Below are positions 45,001 to 54,266 of a stretch of 64,000 nucleotides of DNA, one piece after another. Each line of letters starts with the position of its first letter. Positions within the stretch are counted from its first letter, which is position 1. Origin of the DNA: Eutreptiella sp. 'Long Island Sound 2002' (taxonomy: Eukaryota; Euglenozoa; Euglenophyceae; Eutreptiales; Eutreptiaceae); NCBI GenBank assembly GCA_964036045.1, contig OZ038397.1, forward strand, positions 19,283,742 to 19,347,741, given 5' to 3'. The notes under the pieces are model-generated. The model saw only the letters and a list, made by a program, of their open reading frames with translations. It did not search any database and had not been told where the DNA came from. The position numbers were made by a program, and so were the translations under genes.

Positions 45001-48000
45001 CCTGGCCCCCACCGCCACTTGCAGCCGCTCCGGCTCCCGCTCCGTCTCCGCCCGCCCCACGGCCACGCGCACCCTCACGCCCTCCGGCCCCTCCCGCTCC
45101 GCCACGACCTGCACCCGCTCGGCGTCCGCGGGCTCCGCGTCCCGCACGGCCACGGCCACGCCCTCGCGCTCGGCCTCCGCGCCCTCCGGGTCGCGCACCG
45201 CAACCCTCACCGCCTCCTTCACGACCTCGTACACCCGGACATTCACGGCCACGGCCACGCTCACCCCCACCTTCGCCCCCACCGCCACATCGTCCCTGTC
45301 GGGCACTTGCTCCGTCACGTGCTCATGGACGCCTTCCCCGCGGACCCTGTCTGCCTCGCGCTCCATGAGCACAAGCCCGCTCAGCACCTGCTCCGTCACT
45401 GCGTCGTACACCCTCTCGCCATCGCAAACCTGGTCAGGAACCCTCAGCCCAACGGCCACGACCTCGCCCTCCCCCCCGTCCGGTACCCTCAGCGCCACCC
45501 CCCCTTCCACGTGCTCTTGCTCGGGCAGCGCTTCGCCTTCACCCACTCCTACCCACCTCCCGAGTCGCACTGCCACATCGTCGCTGACTTGCACACCCAC
45601 ACCCACACCCACACCCTCCTCGACCGCCACCGCCACCCGCCCTCGCTCCGCGACGCCGTCGCTGCGCTCCCCCTCGCCCTCGCGGTCGAACACCCGCACC
45701 CTCTCCCCAACCCCCTCCCTGTCCGAGTCCACGTCCTCGACCCGGGGCCGCTCCCTGTCGCGCAGCCCGACGCCCACCCGCAGCGGCAGCGCGTCGCGCG
45801 TCCCCACGCGCACTGCCACTGGCACCTCCTCCTCCTCTCGATCCCTGTCGTTGTCGTGGACCCTCTCTGTCTCTCCCCCCACCCTCACGCTGACGCCGCA
45901 GCCCACATCCACCGCCACGGCCACATCCACCCCCTCATGCACTCCATCCCTCTCCCCGTGGCACTCCCCCAGCCGCACCCCGACCCTCTCCTTCACGCGA
46001 CCGCTCACTGCCTCCGTCACGAGCCCCCAGACTTGCACTCATTCCCGCTCAACCGGCCGCACCCCTACACCCTCTGCCACCCCCTCTCCCTCCGTCTCCC
46101 ACACCCTCAGCTCCACCCGCCCCACTCTTTCCCCGTCCACCGCGACCCTCACAGTCACGCTCTCCCGGTCCGCCCCACGCACCTCAACGCCCTCCCGCGC
46201 CACCCGCTCCTCATCCATCACCCCCACCCAGACCTCCACCCCCAGCCCCTCCATGTCCTCCGCCACCCCCACGCACTCCTCTCCCTTGACCGCGACCCTC
46301 TCCTTCACCGCCCCCTTCTCGCCGTCATCGTCATGGACCTGCAGCCCGTCCCCATCCCCCCACGTCACCACGTCCGCCACGCCAACCGCCTCCGGTTCCG
46401 CGAGCCGGAGCCCCCGCTCACCCTCGCCCTCCCAGTCCCCCAGCCCCAGCCCCTCCCCCTTCCCGACCCGTACTCGGTCCCTCTCCACAACTGCTACCGG
46501 CACCGCCTCCGCGGCTGCGGTCCCCAGCCCCAGCGCCACCGTAACCCTGACCTATACCCTGAGCCTTTCCGCATCCCGCGCCACCGCATCCCGCAGCCCC
46601 ACCCCAACCCCCACCTTCTCCGCCACCAAAAGCCGCACCCCCATCCCGTCGTCCACTGACAGCCCCACGGCGTCCGCCTCCCCCACGGCCTCTACCTCAC
46701 CGACCCCCCCCACCCGCACCCGCACCCGCACCCGCCCCGCCTCCCCAACCGAAACCCGGACCCCCCCTTCGCAAACCCCGTCGCGGACCCCCACGCCCTC
46801 GTTGCCCACCCGAACCCGCACCGGGACCCCCACGCCCTCCGCCCTCCGCAGCCGCAGCGCCACCGCCTCCCCCTTTGCCACGCCATCGCTCTCGCCCCCG
46901 CCCTCCGCCTCGCCGACCCTGTCCCGTTCGCGCACGCCGCAGCCCACGGCGACGCCCACCGTCTCCCGCCCGTCCCCCAGCGCCAGCCCCTCCCGCAGCC
47001 ACAGCGTCAGCCCCAGCCCCAGCCTGTCCACCGCGACGCCCTCCCCGCCCTCTCCTTCACCAACCGCTTTCGCGCTCACCCTCTCCCCCACCCCATCCAA
47101 ACCCACTGACACCGCGACGCCGTCCACCAGCCCCTCCTTCACGTCCCAGAGCCAGGCCGCCACCCTGACGCAGTCGCCAACACCCACCGCCACCCACTCC
47201 CGCGTGCGCACGCGCTCCTGCACGGGCACCGGGTCCGGCCTGCGCAGTGCCTCCCGCTCCCGCACCGGCACCCTCACCCCCCCCTCGCCCACCCTCCTGC
47301 ACACCCGGACCCCCACCCGCAGCGCCTCGTACTCCGCAAACCTCACCGCAACGCGCTCCCGCTCCTCCACGTTCCCCTCCCCCTCCCCCACCCCCACGCT
47401 CCGGCACACCCCAACCCCCAGCCCCCCGTCCCCCACCCCGTCCCTCACCAGCTGCTCCCCCTCCGCGACCCTCTCCACCGCCTCCCGGTCCCCGTCGCCC
47501 TCCCAGCGCAGCCGGACCCCCACGCCGTCCCACAGCCACACCGCCTCCGCCCCCTCCCTCACGCGGTCCGTCAGCGGCACACCGGGCGCCACTGCCACCG
47601 CCACCCCAGAGCCCCCCACCCCCTCGTCCTGGTCCCGCTCCCTCAGCCCTGCCTCCCGGACCCAGTCCGGAACCGGCTCGGCGTCCGCCACCCTTAGCCC
47701 CCCCACCCGCAGCCGCCAGGACACCGGCTCCCCCACCGGCACTGCCTCGTACACCACCAGCGCCTCCCGCCCCCGCACCGGCAGCCGCACCGTCACCGGC
47801 ACCCACACCCACTCGCACACGCAGACCAGCACCGAGCCCCCCTCGTTCGTGTTCACCGTCACGCGCACGCCCCCCACCCCCACGCCGACGCCCACCCCCT
47901 CACGCGCCCCCACCCGCACTCGCACCGGCTCCCACACGCAGAGCCCTTCTTGGTCCGGGTCGGCATCGCCCACCGCGACGCCGTCCTGCACCGCCAGCCG

Positions 48001-50289
48001 CGACGCGGTCGCCACCCGGAGCCGCACGCGCACGCCCAGCGGCACGGCCAGCCACAGCCCCACGGCCACCGCCACCCCAACCCCCTCCGCCGCCCTGACG
48101 CCCACCGCCTCCGCCTCGGGCAGCCCGACCGCCTCGCGCTCCGGCACCGCGCTGGCCTCCCCCACCGCCTCCACGTGGTCCCTCACACGCACCGCCACCC
48201 GCAGCCCAAGCGCCCCGTCGCACTCCTTCACCCGCACCTCCTCGATCACAGTGACCCGCACCACCACCGTCAGCCTGTCCCCCTCCCCCCGGTCCGCCAC
48301 CGTCACCCGGACCTCCCCCTCCTTCACCGTCACATGGACCTCCCGCACGCACACGCACACGGCCTCGCCCCCCACCCGCACGAACGAGCCCACACCGTCC
48401 CCCACCGCCACCCCCCGCCCCACTTCCACCTTCACCCCGAGCCCGTCCTTCACCCCGAGCCCCACACACACCGTCACCTTCACGGTCTCCCCTCCCACCC
48501 CCGAGCCCACCGAGAAACCCACCCCCTCCACGTACTCCCGCAGCGGCAGCGCCACGCGCACCGCCACCGGCACCCGCACCGCGAACGCCACCCTCACCCT
48601 CACCTTCACCCTCTCCCCATCCGGCCCCACGGCCTCCACGTCTGCCACGGGCACCCCGTCCCCCTCGCCCACCCACACCTTCTCCCGCACCCCCACGGCC
48701 TCCACGTCCCCGTCTCAGACCTGCACATACACCTCCTCCGTGACGCCCCACGACCCCCCAAGCCCCAGCCTCACGGGCAGCGCAAGCCGGACAGCGACGG
48801 CACGGCCTTCCCCCACGTTCCTGGTCCCCACGCTCACCGGCACGCCCTCCCGCTCAGCCACTGCACCCCCCACCCCCACCCTCACAGACCCACAGTCCGT
48901 CTCCGTGACGCGCTCTCATGGCCGCACCCCAACCCGCTCCCTTACCCCGTCCCCGTCCATGACGCCGCTTCCGACCCGCACCTTCTCCGCCACCCGCAGC
49001 CCCCCCTCCCGCTCTGCAACCCCCACGTTCCCGCTCAGCGGCAGCGGCTCCCGGTCCCACTCCGCAACCGGCAGCCGGCCCCCCTCCGGCAGCCTCTCCC
49101 CCACGCGCTCCACGGCCACCGCGTCCCGGACGCCGAGCGGGCGCGCCACCGGCACCCCCACCGCCGGCGCCACCGGCACCGCCACGCCCACCGCGACCCG
49201 CCCCGTCCGCCGCACGGCCACCCCCACCGCCCTCGCCACCCGCTCCGCCACCACCGCCCTCTCCCGGTCCGGCACCCGCAGCCCCCCATCCCCCTCGCAG
49301 TCCCCCGGCGCCGGCCCCACGCCCTCCGCATCGGCCACCGCGTCCCCCAGCACCCCCGGCTCCCTTTCCCTTTCCGCGGCCCCCACTCCCTCAGCCTCCG
49401 CCCCAGCCACACCGACCCGCACCCCCACGCCCTCCCTCTCCCGCACCCCCACCGCCGCCCCCACCGCCACCGCCACGCGCTCCCCCTCCCCGACGCCCAC
49501 CGCCACGCGCAGCCCCGCGGCCTCCGGCTCCGCCACCGCCTCCGCGGTCGACACCCGGACGCAGACTCAGGAGCGCATCCTTGGCATCACCGCCACCGCC
49601 GCCCTCGACCCCACCGCCACTGCCGCCGTCACGGACACCGCCAGCGCCCTCGCGGCGCTCACCTGCACCGCGACCGACACCGCCAGCGCCACCCCGACGC
49701 ACCTGCGCGCGACGCACACCGTCACGCCCACTGCCACGGCCCTGCACGGCACGGCCACCCCCACCGTCGTGCCCACCGCGACCTTCACCGCCTCCGACAC
49801 CCTCTCAACCCTCACGGCCTCTCTGGTGGCCTGGCCCACGGACTCTGCGGTGCCGACCTTCACCGGCAGCAACAACAGCCTGACCCCCACGGCCCCGCCC
49901 CCCTCCTACAACCGGACCTCGACCTTCACCCCGTCCCCCGCGACGCCCAGTCCGAGCGCGAGCAGCGGGGCCACGCCGTCGCGCACGCGCACCCCCTCCG
50001 CGACCGCGTCCTGCGGCGGCAGCCGCACGGAGAGCGCCCCGGAGGGTGACAGCGCGACGCTCACGCCCATGCGGAGCGAGAGCGCGACGGAGGAGGTGTC
50101 GGCCACGGACTCGGGGGGCCTGCTCTACGCCTACGAAACGAACGTGGCGCCCGAGTACAACTGGTCCTTCGCGATCTCGTTCCCGGTCTTCGAGGAGGGG
50201 GCCGCGCTTGGGGCGTCCACGCAGTACATGATGGTGCCCTTGGGCCCTGTGCCAGGCAACGTGTACCAGTCGTCCTTGGCCGTAGGTCT
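1..50289 (+). CDS. Giant exon of a mucin-like Ser/Thr/Pro-rich membrane protein (5' end outside window)
   Basis: One reading frame (codons starting at base 2) is open from the left edge to a TAG at 50291-50293, about 16,760 codons. A GTG at 719 is only the first possible start in the window; the same protein pattern runs upstream of it, so the true start lies outside. Most of the chain alternates Ser/Thr with a variable residue, chiefly Pro, Ala, Leu, Arg, Gly or Val. Lys is very rare. The last 60 or so residues switch to an ordinary folded composition with Tyr, Trp and Phe. I end the exon at 50289, where CT is followed by GTAGGG: joining CT to the first G of the next exon makes a Leu codon and keeps the downstream frame open. 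Other donors in the same phase lie after 50262 and 50268. Surface or matrix location is inferred from composition and the downstream membrane helix. Confidence 0.88.
2..49549 (+). repeat. Alternating [Ser/Thr]-X low-complexity coding region
   Basis: Ser or Thr occupies nearly every second residue, so the DNA has a 6-bp rhythm, mostly TCC, AGC or ACC followed by a variable codon. The X position is dominated by Pro, Ala, Arg, Leu, Gly, Val and Phe, but Cys, His, Tyr, Trp, Gln, Asn and Asp also occur there. I saw no long exact tandem copies by eye; the stretches are diverged from one another. The alternation sometimes slips by one residue. Such a chain cannot form a globular core and would be extended, with many potential O-glycosylation or phosphorylation sites. 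SR-rich patches occur but are mixed with Thr/Pro and are not evidence for a splicing factor. Confidence 0.9.
49550..50110 (+). other. Thr/Ala-rich segment and acidic linker ending the rod
   Basis: Around 49569 an unusual GluArgIleLeuGly run interrupts the Ser/Pro pattern. Until about 49860 the chain is then dominated by Thr and Ala rather than Ser and Pro. A short Ser/Thr/Pro part follows, including an Asn-Ser-Leu and an Asn-Arg-Thr context near 49875-49915. Between about 50020 and 50110 the residues become acidic (GluSerAlaProGluGlyAsp, AlaThrGluGluVal). This looks like the boundary between the extended rod and the membrane-proximal folded region. Confidence 0.7.
50111..50289 (+). other. Start of the membrane-proximal folded region (end of giant exon)
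   Basis: Composition changes abruptly: the chain now contains YAYETNVAPEYNWSF, then Phe/Val/Ile-rich and Met/Val-rich stretches typical of beta strands. AsnTrpSer is a canonical N-glycosylation sequon. The segment probably folds together with residues from the next exons. I do not recognise a named domain. Codons still favour G/C at the third position, so this is the same gene and not a fusion artefact. Confidence 0.65.
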
Positions 50290-50578
50290 GTAGGGCAGAG
50301 GAGGGTCAGCAGCGGGGACCGCATCAGAAGGGGCCGCATCTATTTGAACCCCCCCCCCCCCCTCCTCAGCCGCCACGAAGGCAGGAGCCGCAGGCCATGA
50401 ATTGCCAAACTACAGCACTTTCTGGCCATTTTTGGCAGTTTTTGAGCCCTGGGCCCCCAACCCGCAGTGCCCGTTCCCGTGTGATTGCATTTCACACTCA
50501 TGGGTATCATCCACCAAAAATTTCGGCCCAATCCGAACCACCCAAATGGAATTCTCATGATTTTTTGCCATTTTGCTC

Positions 50579-50621
50579 CTGCTGCTTGCTGCTTGCTGCT
50601 GCTGCTGCTGCTGCTGCTGCT
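50579..50621 (+). repeat. CTG/GCT trinucleotide microsatellite
   Basis: About 40 bp of GCT/CTG units, first interrupted by TTG then uninterrupted for the last eight or so units. It lies in intron 1 and is not in a supported reading frame. Confidence 0.9.
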
Positions 50622-51137
50622 AGGAAGGGTAGCTCAACCGCAGGCCTTAAAGAGAATTACAACAGCTCACTGGTTACCTCAGCTCGGTAACCCTGATCCT
50701 AACCCTAATCTAATCCTTGGGCATATCCTTGATCTTCACAGGTACGGAACCCGTGGGGCCCGTCCGTCGCGCCTCCTCTGCGGGCATGCACCGCGAGCTC
50801 CTCCAAATTCAAATCGACACTGACCGGACCTGCCCTGGCAACCCTGAGTTCAGGTGTGCATCCTCCTCTTGATCCTGATATCTCCTCCAATCCTTTCAGG
50901 GCCCCGGGCATTGGAATCCGGCATGGTCAGTCAGGCCTTGTGCCAAAGCCCCCCCTTACACATGTCATGGAACCCATTCAGTCTCTGGTATGAGGTCCGA
51001 ATCTAGAAGGTTAGTTCCATGAATCCCATTAACTCCCAAAAAGTAAGGCTGTGACACTCACGCTGACGGCAGTCGCATTAGCTGAAGAAGTCTGATCCAC
51101 ACCCAGCACCGACCCCCCACCCCCCCAACACCAACAA

Positions 51138-51352
51138 CAGCACCCACACCCACACCCACACACCCCATACCCCACACCTACACCCACCCCCGTCCCCACA
51201 CCCAGACCCACACCCGCCCCCACACCCACACCCGCCCCCACACCCACACCCACACCCACACCCACACCCACACCCACACCCACACCCACACCCACACCCA
51301 CACCCACACCCACACCCACACCCCCACACACCCCCACCCCCACCCCCACATC
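51138..51352 (+). repeat. CCCACA hexanucleotide array
   Basis: Over 200 bp of CACCCA/CCCACA units, near perfect from about 51238 to 51321, with diverged units (CCCGCC, CCCAGA) at the left. It lies just upstream of the exon 2 acceptor and makes the pre-mRNA there strongly C-rich. It is not telomeric in sequence. Confidence 0.9.
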
Positions 51353-51377
51353 CATTTACTCCTCTGCCCCTGCCCAG

Positions 51378-51553
51378 GACTGGCTTGTATGAGACATGGC
51401 GGAACCCCAACGTGCGCGGTGAGTACCAACCCACTGCGAAGGACTGCGAGGACGCCTACATTGCTCAGTTGGCAGCAGGAAAAGTGAGGGTCATGAGCGA
51501 CGTGGTGACGGGGGCGTGCAAAGTGGACAACCTTCCGGTGTGTGTGCCAGTGG
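51378..51553 (+). CDS. Exon 2: extracellular segment with [11 protein letters not shown]
   Basis: Follows a good pyrimidine tract and CAG. With two bases carried from the giant exon the frame reads ThrGlyLeu then [18 protein letters not shown] and continues through a Cys-containing region to PVCVPVG, after which the frame stops at 51565. Amino-acid use is balanced and unlike the rod, with three Cys. The donor I prefer is after 51553 (GTGCCA), which gives phase 1 and fits exon 3; a donor after 51541 also fits. A consensus-like GTGAGT at 51419 could end the exon early, but the frame stays protein-like past it. No named domain is recognised; probably part of the ectodomain. Confidence 0.65.
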
Positions 51554-51914
51554 GTGCCAGCGGCTGATCAGTCAACTGCCGGTGGCTGTTAACTGGGTTG
51601 AGTGGTGTTTTGACTGACGGTGCTTGGTGGCTCACCGACAAGAAGCGGCCGCACCCGCCACGCGTCGCCACGCGACGACGGTTGCCCTTGAAGCGCCCGA
51701 CCTGCGCTGGGTCCGGGTTGATCCGACACAATAAAGTTGCCGCAGGTGCCACGGACGCCGACACCCGCCGACACTCGTGCCGGCAACCCCCGGCCGTGTT
51801 CGCCCACCCGCCGGGATGATGCCCACGGCCCACCCGCGGTCGGGTACCGCGCTCATCAGCCGGTTGCAGCCGGGCCCGGATGGAGTTCCGGGACGGGGAT
51901 TGGGGGGGGGGGGC

Positions 51915-52057
51915 GCGAACGCGGCAACGACACCAGCAGGAGCACCGGCCGCAGCGGCCGACAGAACGCAGCGACCCGACGCAACATGCGGAGGGAAGAA
52001 CGGATGACTGTCCAGGGCCCCGTACAGAAACAACAACCCGAGGGAATGTCACACGGG
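51915..52057 (+). repeat. Dispersed repeat, copy 1
   Basis: About 143 bp, roughly 94 percent identical by eye to the copies at 52926 and 63626. It starts GCGAACGCGG, passes through CCGGCCGCAGCGGCCGAC (a GGCCGC-rich imperfect palindrome) and ends AATGTCACACGGGG. It lacks the leading 35 bp of the other two copies and is flanked by G-runs on both sides (51902-51913 and from 52055). Confidence 0.85.
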
Positions 52058-52391
52058 GGGGGGATGACAGTGCCGTCGTCCAGGCAGATGCCGGCACACT
52101 GCCGCCCTTGGGCACCGCCCTGCTGCTGTCGGTGGGCCCTCGAACCGCCGTTGGCTAAGGCCCGGTCGCCGTTGGGTTTGTGCCCGTGACGGGGGGGGGC
52201 AATGGCCCTGCACAAGGCATGCGGTGGCAGGCCTGCCAGATCGTTCCGCGGCAGCCCATGCACGGGGGAGAGGGTCGGGGGCGAGGAAGGGGGAAGGAGG
52301 TCAGCAGATCTGACCAGCAGTTGTGGAAGGGGAGGGGGGGGGGCGGCTGTAGAGTGCACGGGTCTGTGTTTCTTGGTAAAAACCGCCCAGT

Positions 52392-52409
52392 CCAACCGCC
52401 GTCGGTTGG
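52392..52409. other. Perfect inverted repeat (hairpin) in the CAACCGCC motif family
   Basis: CCAACCG and CGGTTGG form a 7-bp perfect stem around a 4-base loop. A second, GC-only hairpin follows within 20 bp (CCGCC/GGCGG). Related CAACCGCC and CGGTTG words recur at about 52145, 53524-53600 and 54464-54550, so this is one member of a degenerate motif family in introns 2 and 3. Confidence 0.7.
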
Positions 52410-52871
52410 CCCGCAGCCGCCGTCGGCGGGCTCAGAACGGCCGTCATTAGCCTCCGTTTGATGCCACGTGAAGAGGCCACTGTGTTCTCGCTTCCTGCCG
52501 GAATATAGGGCCCCATGAGGGCGTCAGATAAGGACACGTGCTGAAACGTGTCCATGCCCCGCCGGTGGGTCCGATGCCCCTGTCTCTGCGCCCCCCCCCC
52601 CCCCTCCGGGAGGGGGGTTCCTCCTCCTGCCGCGACCGAACCGCGACGCGCGCAGGCCTTTGAAGGAACAAGGCTCCATAGTGCTTAAGGCGGCGGGGGG
52701 TTGGCGGAGCGGTTGTTCTACGTACCCCGGCAACCCCCTCTTTCGGGGATCGGACCCAACGTAATCGTGCGGACCGGGTCCCCCTGACACGTGGCGACAC
52801 AAAGGGGGCGGAATGCGGAGGTGAGTGGGCAGCAAAGACCGAGAAACGACCCCCTGCAACAACCAGCAAAA

Positions 52872-53104
52872 CTCCAGTACGCCAACTACTGGGCGCCGCT
52901 AACGCGCAAACGGCACATCCTGCCTCCAGCACAGCCCCAGCACACCAACCACTGGGCTCTGCGAACGCGGAAACGCCACCAGCAGGAGCACCGGCCGCAG
53001 CGGCCGACAGAACGCAGTGACCCGACGCAACATGCGAAGGGAAGAACGGGTGACTGTCCAGGGCCCCGGAAAGAAACAACAACCCGACGGAATGTCACAC
53101 AGGG
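52872..53104 (+). repeat. Dispersed repeat, copy 2, with partial internal duplication
   Basis: The full-length copy spans 52926-53104 (179 bp). Immediately upstream (52872-52918) is a diverged duplicate of its first 45 bp or so, with CCAGTACGCCAACTACTGGG against CCAGCACACCAACCACTGGG. The body matches copies 1 and 3 at about 94-95 percent. Confidence 0.85.
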
Positions 53105-54091
53105 CGCGGGCTAGAGCAGGCGACAGGCCAGTCCTAACCCCCTCTCCTCCTTCCCGCTCTTTCGCAGCAGCGTTCCGCCCTAATAGCCCCGTGCCCTCCT
53201 TGATGTAGTGCCCCCATCCCCAAACCACGTGGCACGCACACGCACACGCTGCCTCTGTCTTCAGGTTCCCGTCCAAGAGGTCGGAGTCTATGCGTTTTGC
53301 TTCCTTCAAGGTCTCGTTGTTCGAGGGCACTGGGCATAAACCCAACCTCAGCCCCGGCCCCACTCCCCATCCGCATCTGCATTGCCCCAGGGGTGAGAGG
53401 GAATATGGAAGGATAGGGCGGCTCGTGGGATGAGGAGGCTGTGTCGGGTCGTGGAGCAATGCAGATGCAGGGCGTCTCCCTTGAGGGACGTGTTTGGTTT
53501 TTTTTCGTCACAGAACGTCCGCCAACCGCCTGCTGCTGACGGCCAATGCCAGCTACTGGCGGTTGAACCCCAACCGCCGAGGGTCGCACCCAACGGCCGA
53601 CAATTGACGGTCAACCAATGACCAGTTCACGGTTGTTAGCAGGCGTCTCAGGGTATTCCAGGACTAGTATGGCAGTTTGGTACGCCCCCTGGTTTGCACT
53701 GTAATTTTTCTTTCGTGCTTGTCGGGCCTATTTACGTGGGGTGGTACCAGTTTTGGGCTGCAAAGAAACGGGGTATGCAATTGTATTTTTCGATTACGGA
53801 AGGCCCTGTGTCGACGGCTGTGGGGGAGTGTGGAGGGACGTAGGGTTGTGAAGCGTTGTGGAGTGGTGTACAAGCGTGCAGAATGCGGAGCATGGTGGTC
53901 ATGGAGCTATCCAGAGAGGTATAGCGGGATGTAGCGGGATGCAGAGGGTTGTGCAAGGTTGTGGACCGTTGGTAAACCGCATGCACCACCACAACGCACA
54001 CCGCACCATCCCGCACCATCCCACACCATATCGCACTGCGCAACATCACAGCCCGCGAGACCCCACCGCACTCACGCCCCATCATCCCCAG

Positions 54092-54266
54092 GCGACGTTT
54101 GGGCCGCTCTGCCGCAACCGGTGGTGGTTCACGGCCCGACGCAGAGCCTTGTCCTGGCTCCAAACGGCGACCTACTTCCCAACGGCACCGCCATTGTGGC
54201 GGGCTCTTCCTTTGGGATGCACGTCAAAGGATTTGGTCTCAATGCGCTGGACAGGGTCAGCCTGAG
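54092..54266 (+). CDS. Exon 3: first half of an Ig-like/beta-sandwich ectodomain
   Basis: The acceptor CCCCAG at 54091 is followed by a frame reading DVWAALPQPVVVHGP, then VLAPNGDLLPNGTAIV, then FGMHVKGFGLNALDRVSL. Hydrophobic residues alternate as in beta strands, and AsnGlyThr is an N-glycosylation sequon. The pattern F-x-V-x-G-x-GLN-x-x-D-x-V resembles the opening of beta-sandwich modules in protist cell-surface proteins (my recollection of such families, not a search result). The donor after 54266 is GTATGC, leaving phase 2. The exon is phase-compatible with exon 2 and exon 4. Confidence 0.78.

Larger units (their letters stand above)
50290..51377 (+). other. Intron 1 (inferred)
   Basis: The donor GTAGGG at 50290 overlaps the stop codon of the giant frame. 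The acceptor is a pyrimidine-rich stretch ending CCCAG at 51377. Inside are a C14 run (50349-50362), a CTG microsatellite, a short telomere-like trace with two CCTAA-type units (about 50688-50717) and a CCCACA hexamer array. No convincing coding segment is seen within it. Confidence 0.6.
51554..54091 (+). other. Intron 2 (inferred), repeat-rich
   Basis: About 2.5 kb without a supported coding segment. It holds two copies of a dispersed repeat, many degenerate CAACCGCC / GGCGGTTG motifs (about 52145, 52392, 53524, 53561), a perfect hairpin, G and C homopolymers, a purine-rich stretch (52260-52340) and a region of short CCGCACCATCC-like units (about 53990-54050). Small ORFs here lack splice sites, codon bias or recognisable motifs. 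I see no gene. Confidence 0.55.

Noticed and set aside
42754-46038. Antisense ORF of about 1,090 codons (Val/Arg/Glu-rich), and similar ones at 25261-27843 and 30406-32742
   Set aside because: They are reverse-frame images of the C-rich alternating exon, with the same two-residue rhythm, no domain and no splice context.
42040-46659. Second-frame + ORF of about 1,540 codons (Pro/His/Gln-rich), and others at 5986-9678 and 25381-28488
   Set aside because: Stop codons are rare in any frame of this composition, and the product mirrors the rod's rhythm. The continuous main frame explains the DNA better.
2-49549. SR-rich splicing factor or RNA polymerase II tail-like protein
   Set aside because: RS dipeptides are frequent but embedded in Thr/Pro/Ala alternation, there is no RNA-binding domain, and the chain ends in an ectodomain and membrane helix.
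50688-50717. Interstitial telomere (CCCTAA-like)
   Set aside because: Only one or two imperfect units; too short to support.
51138-51352. CCCACA array as a telomere
   Set aside because: The unit is not a known telomere repeat, it is internal, and coding exons continue on both sides.
51589-53082. Minus-strand ORFs of 70-210 codons in intron 2 sharing a GALDSHPF-type peptide
   Set aside because: The shared peptide follows from the dispersed DNA repeat; no start context, splice sites or composition supports a gene.
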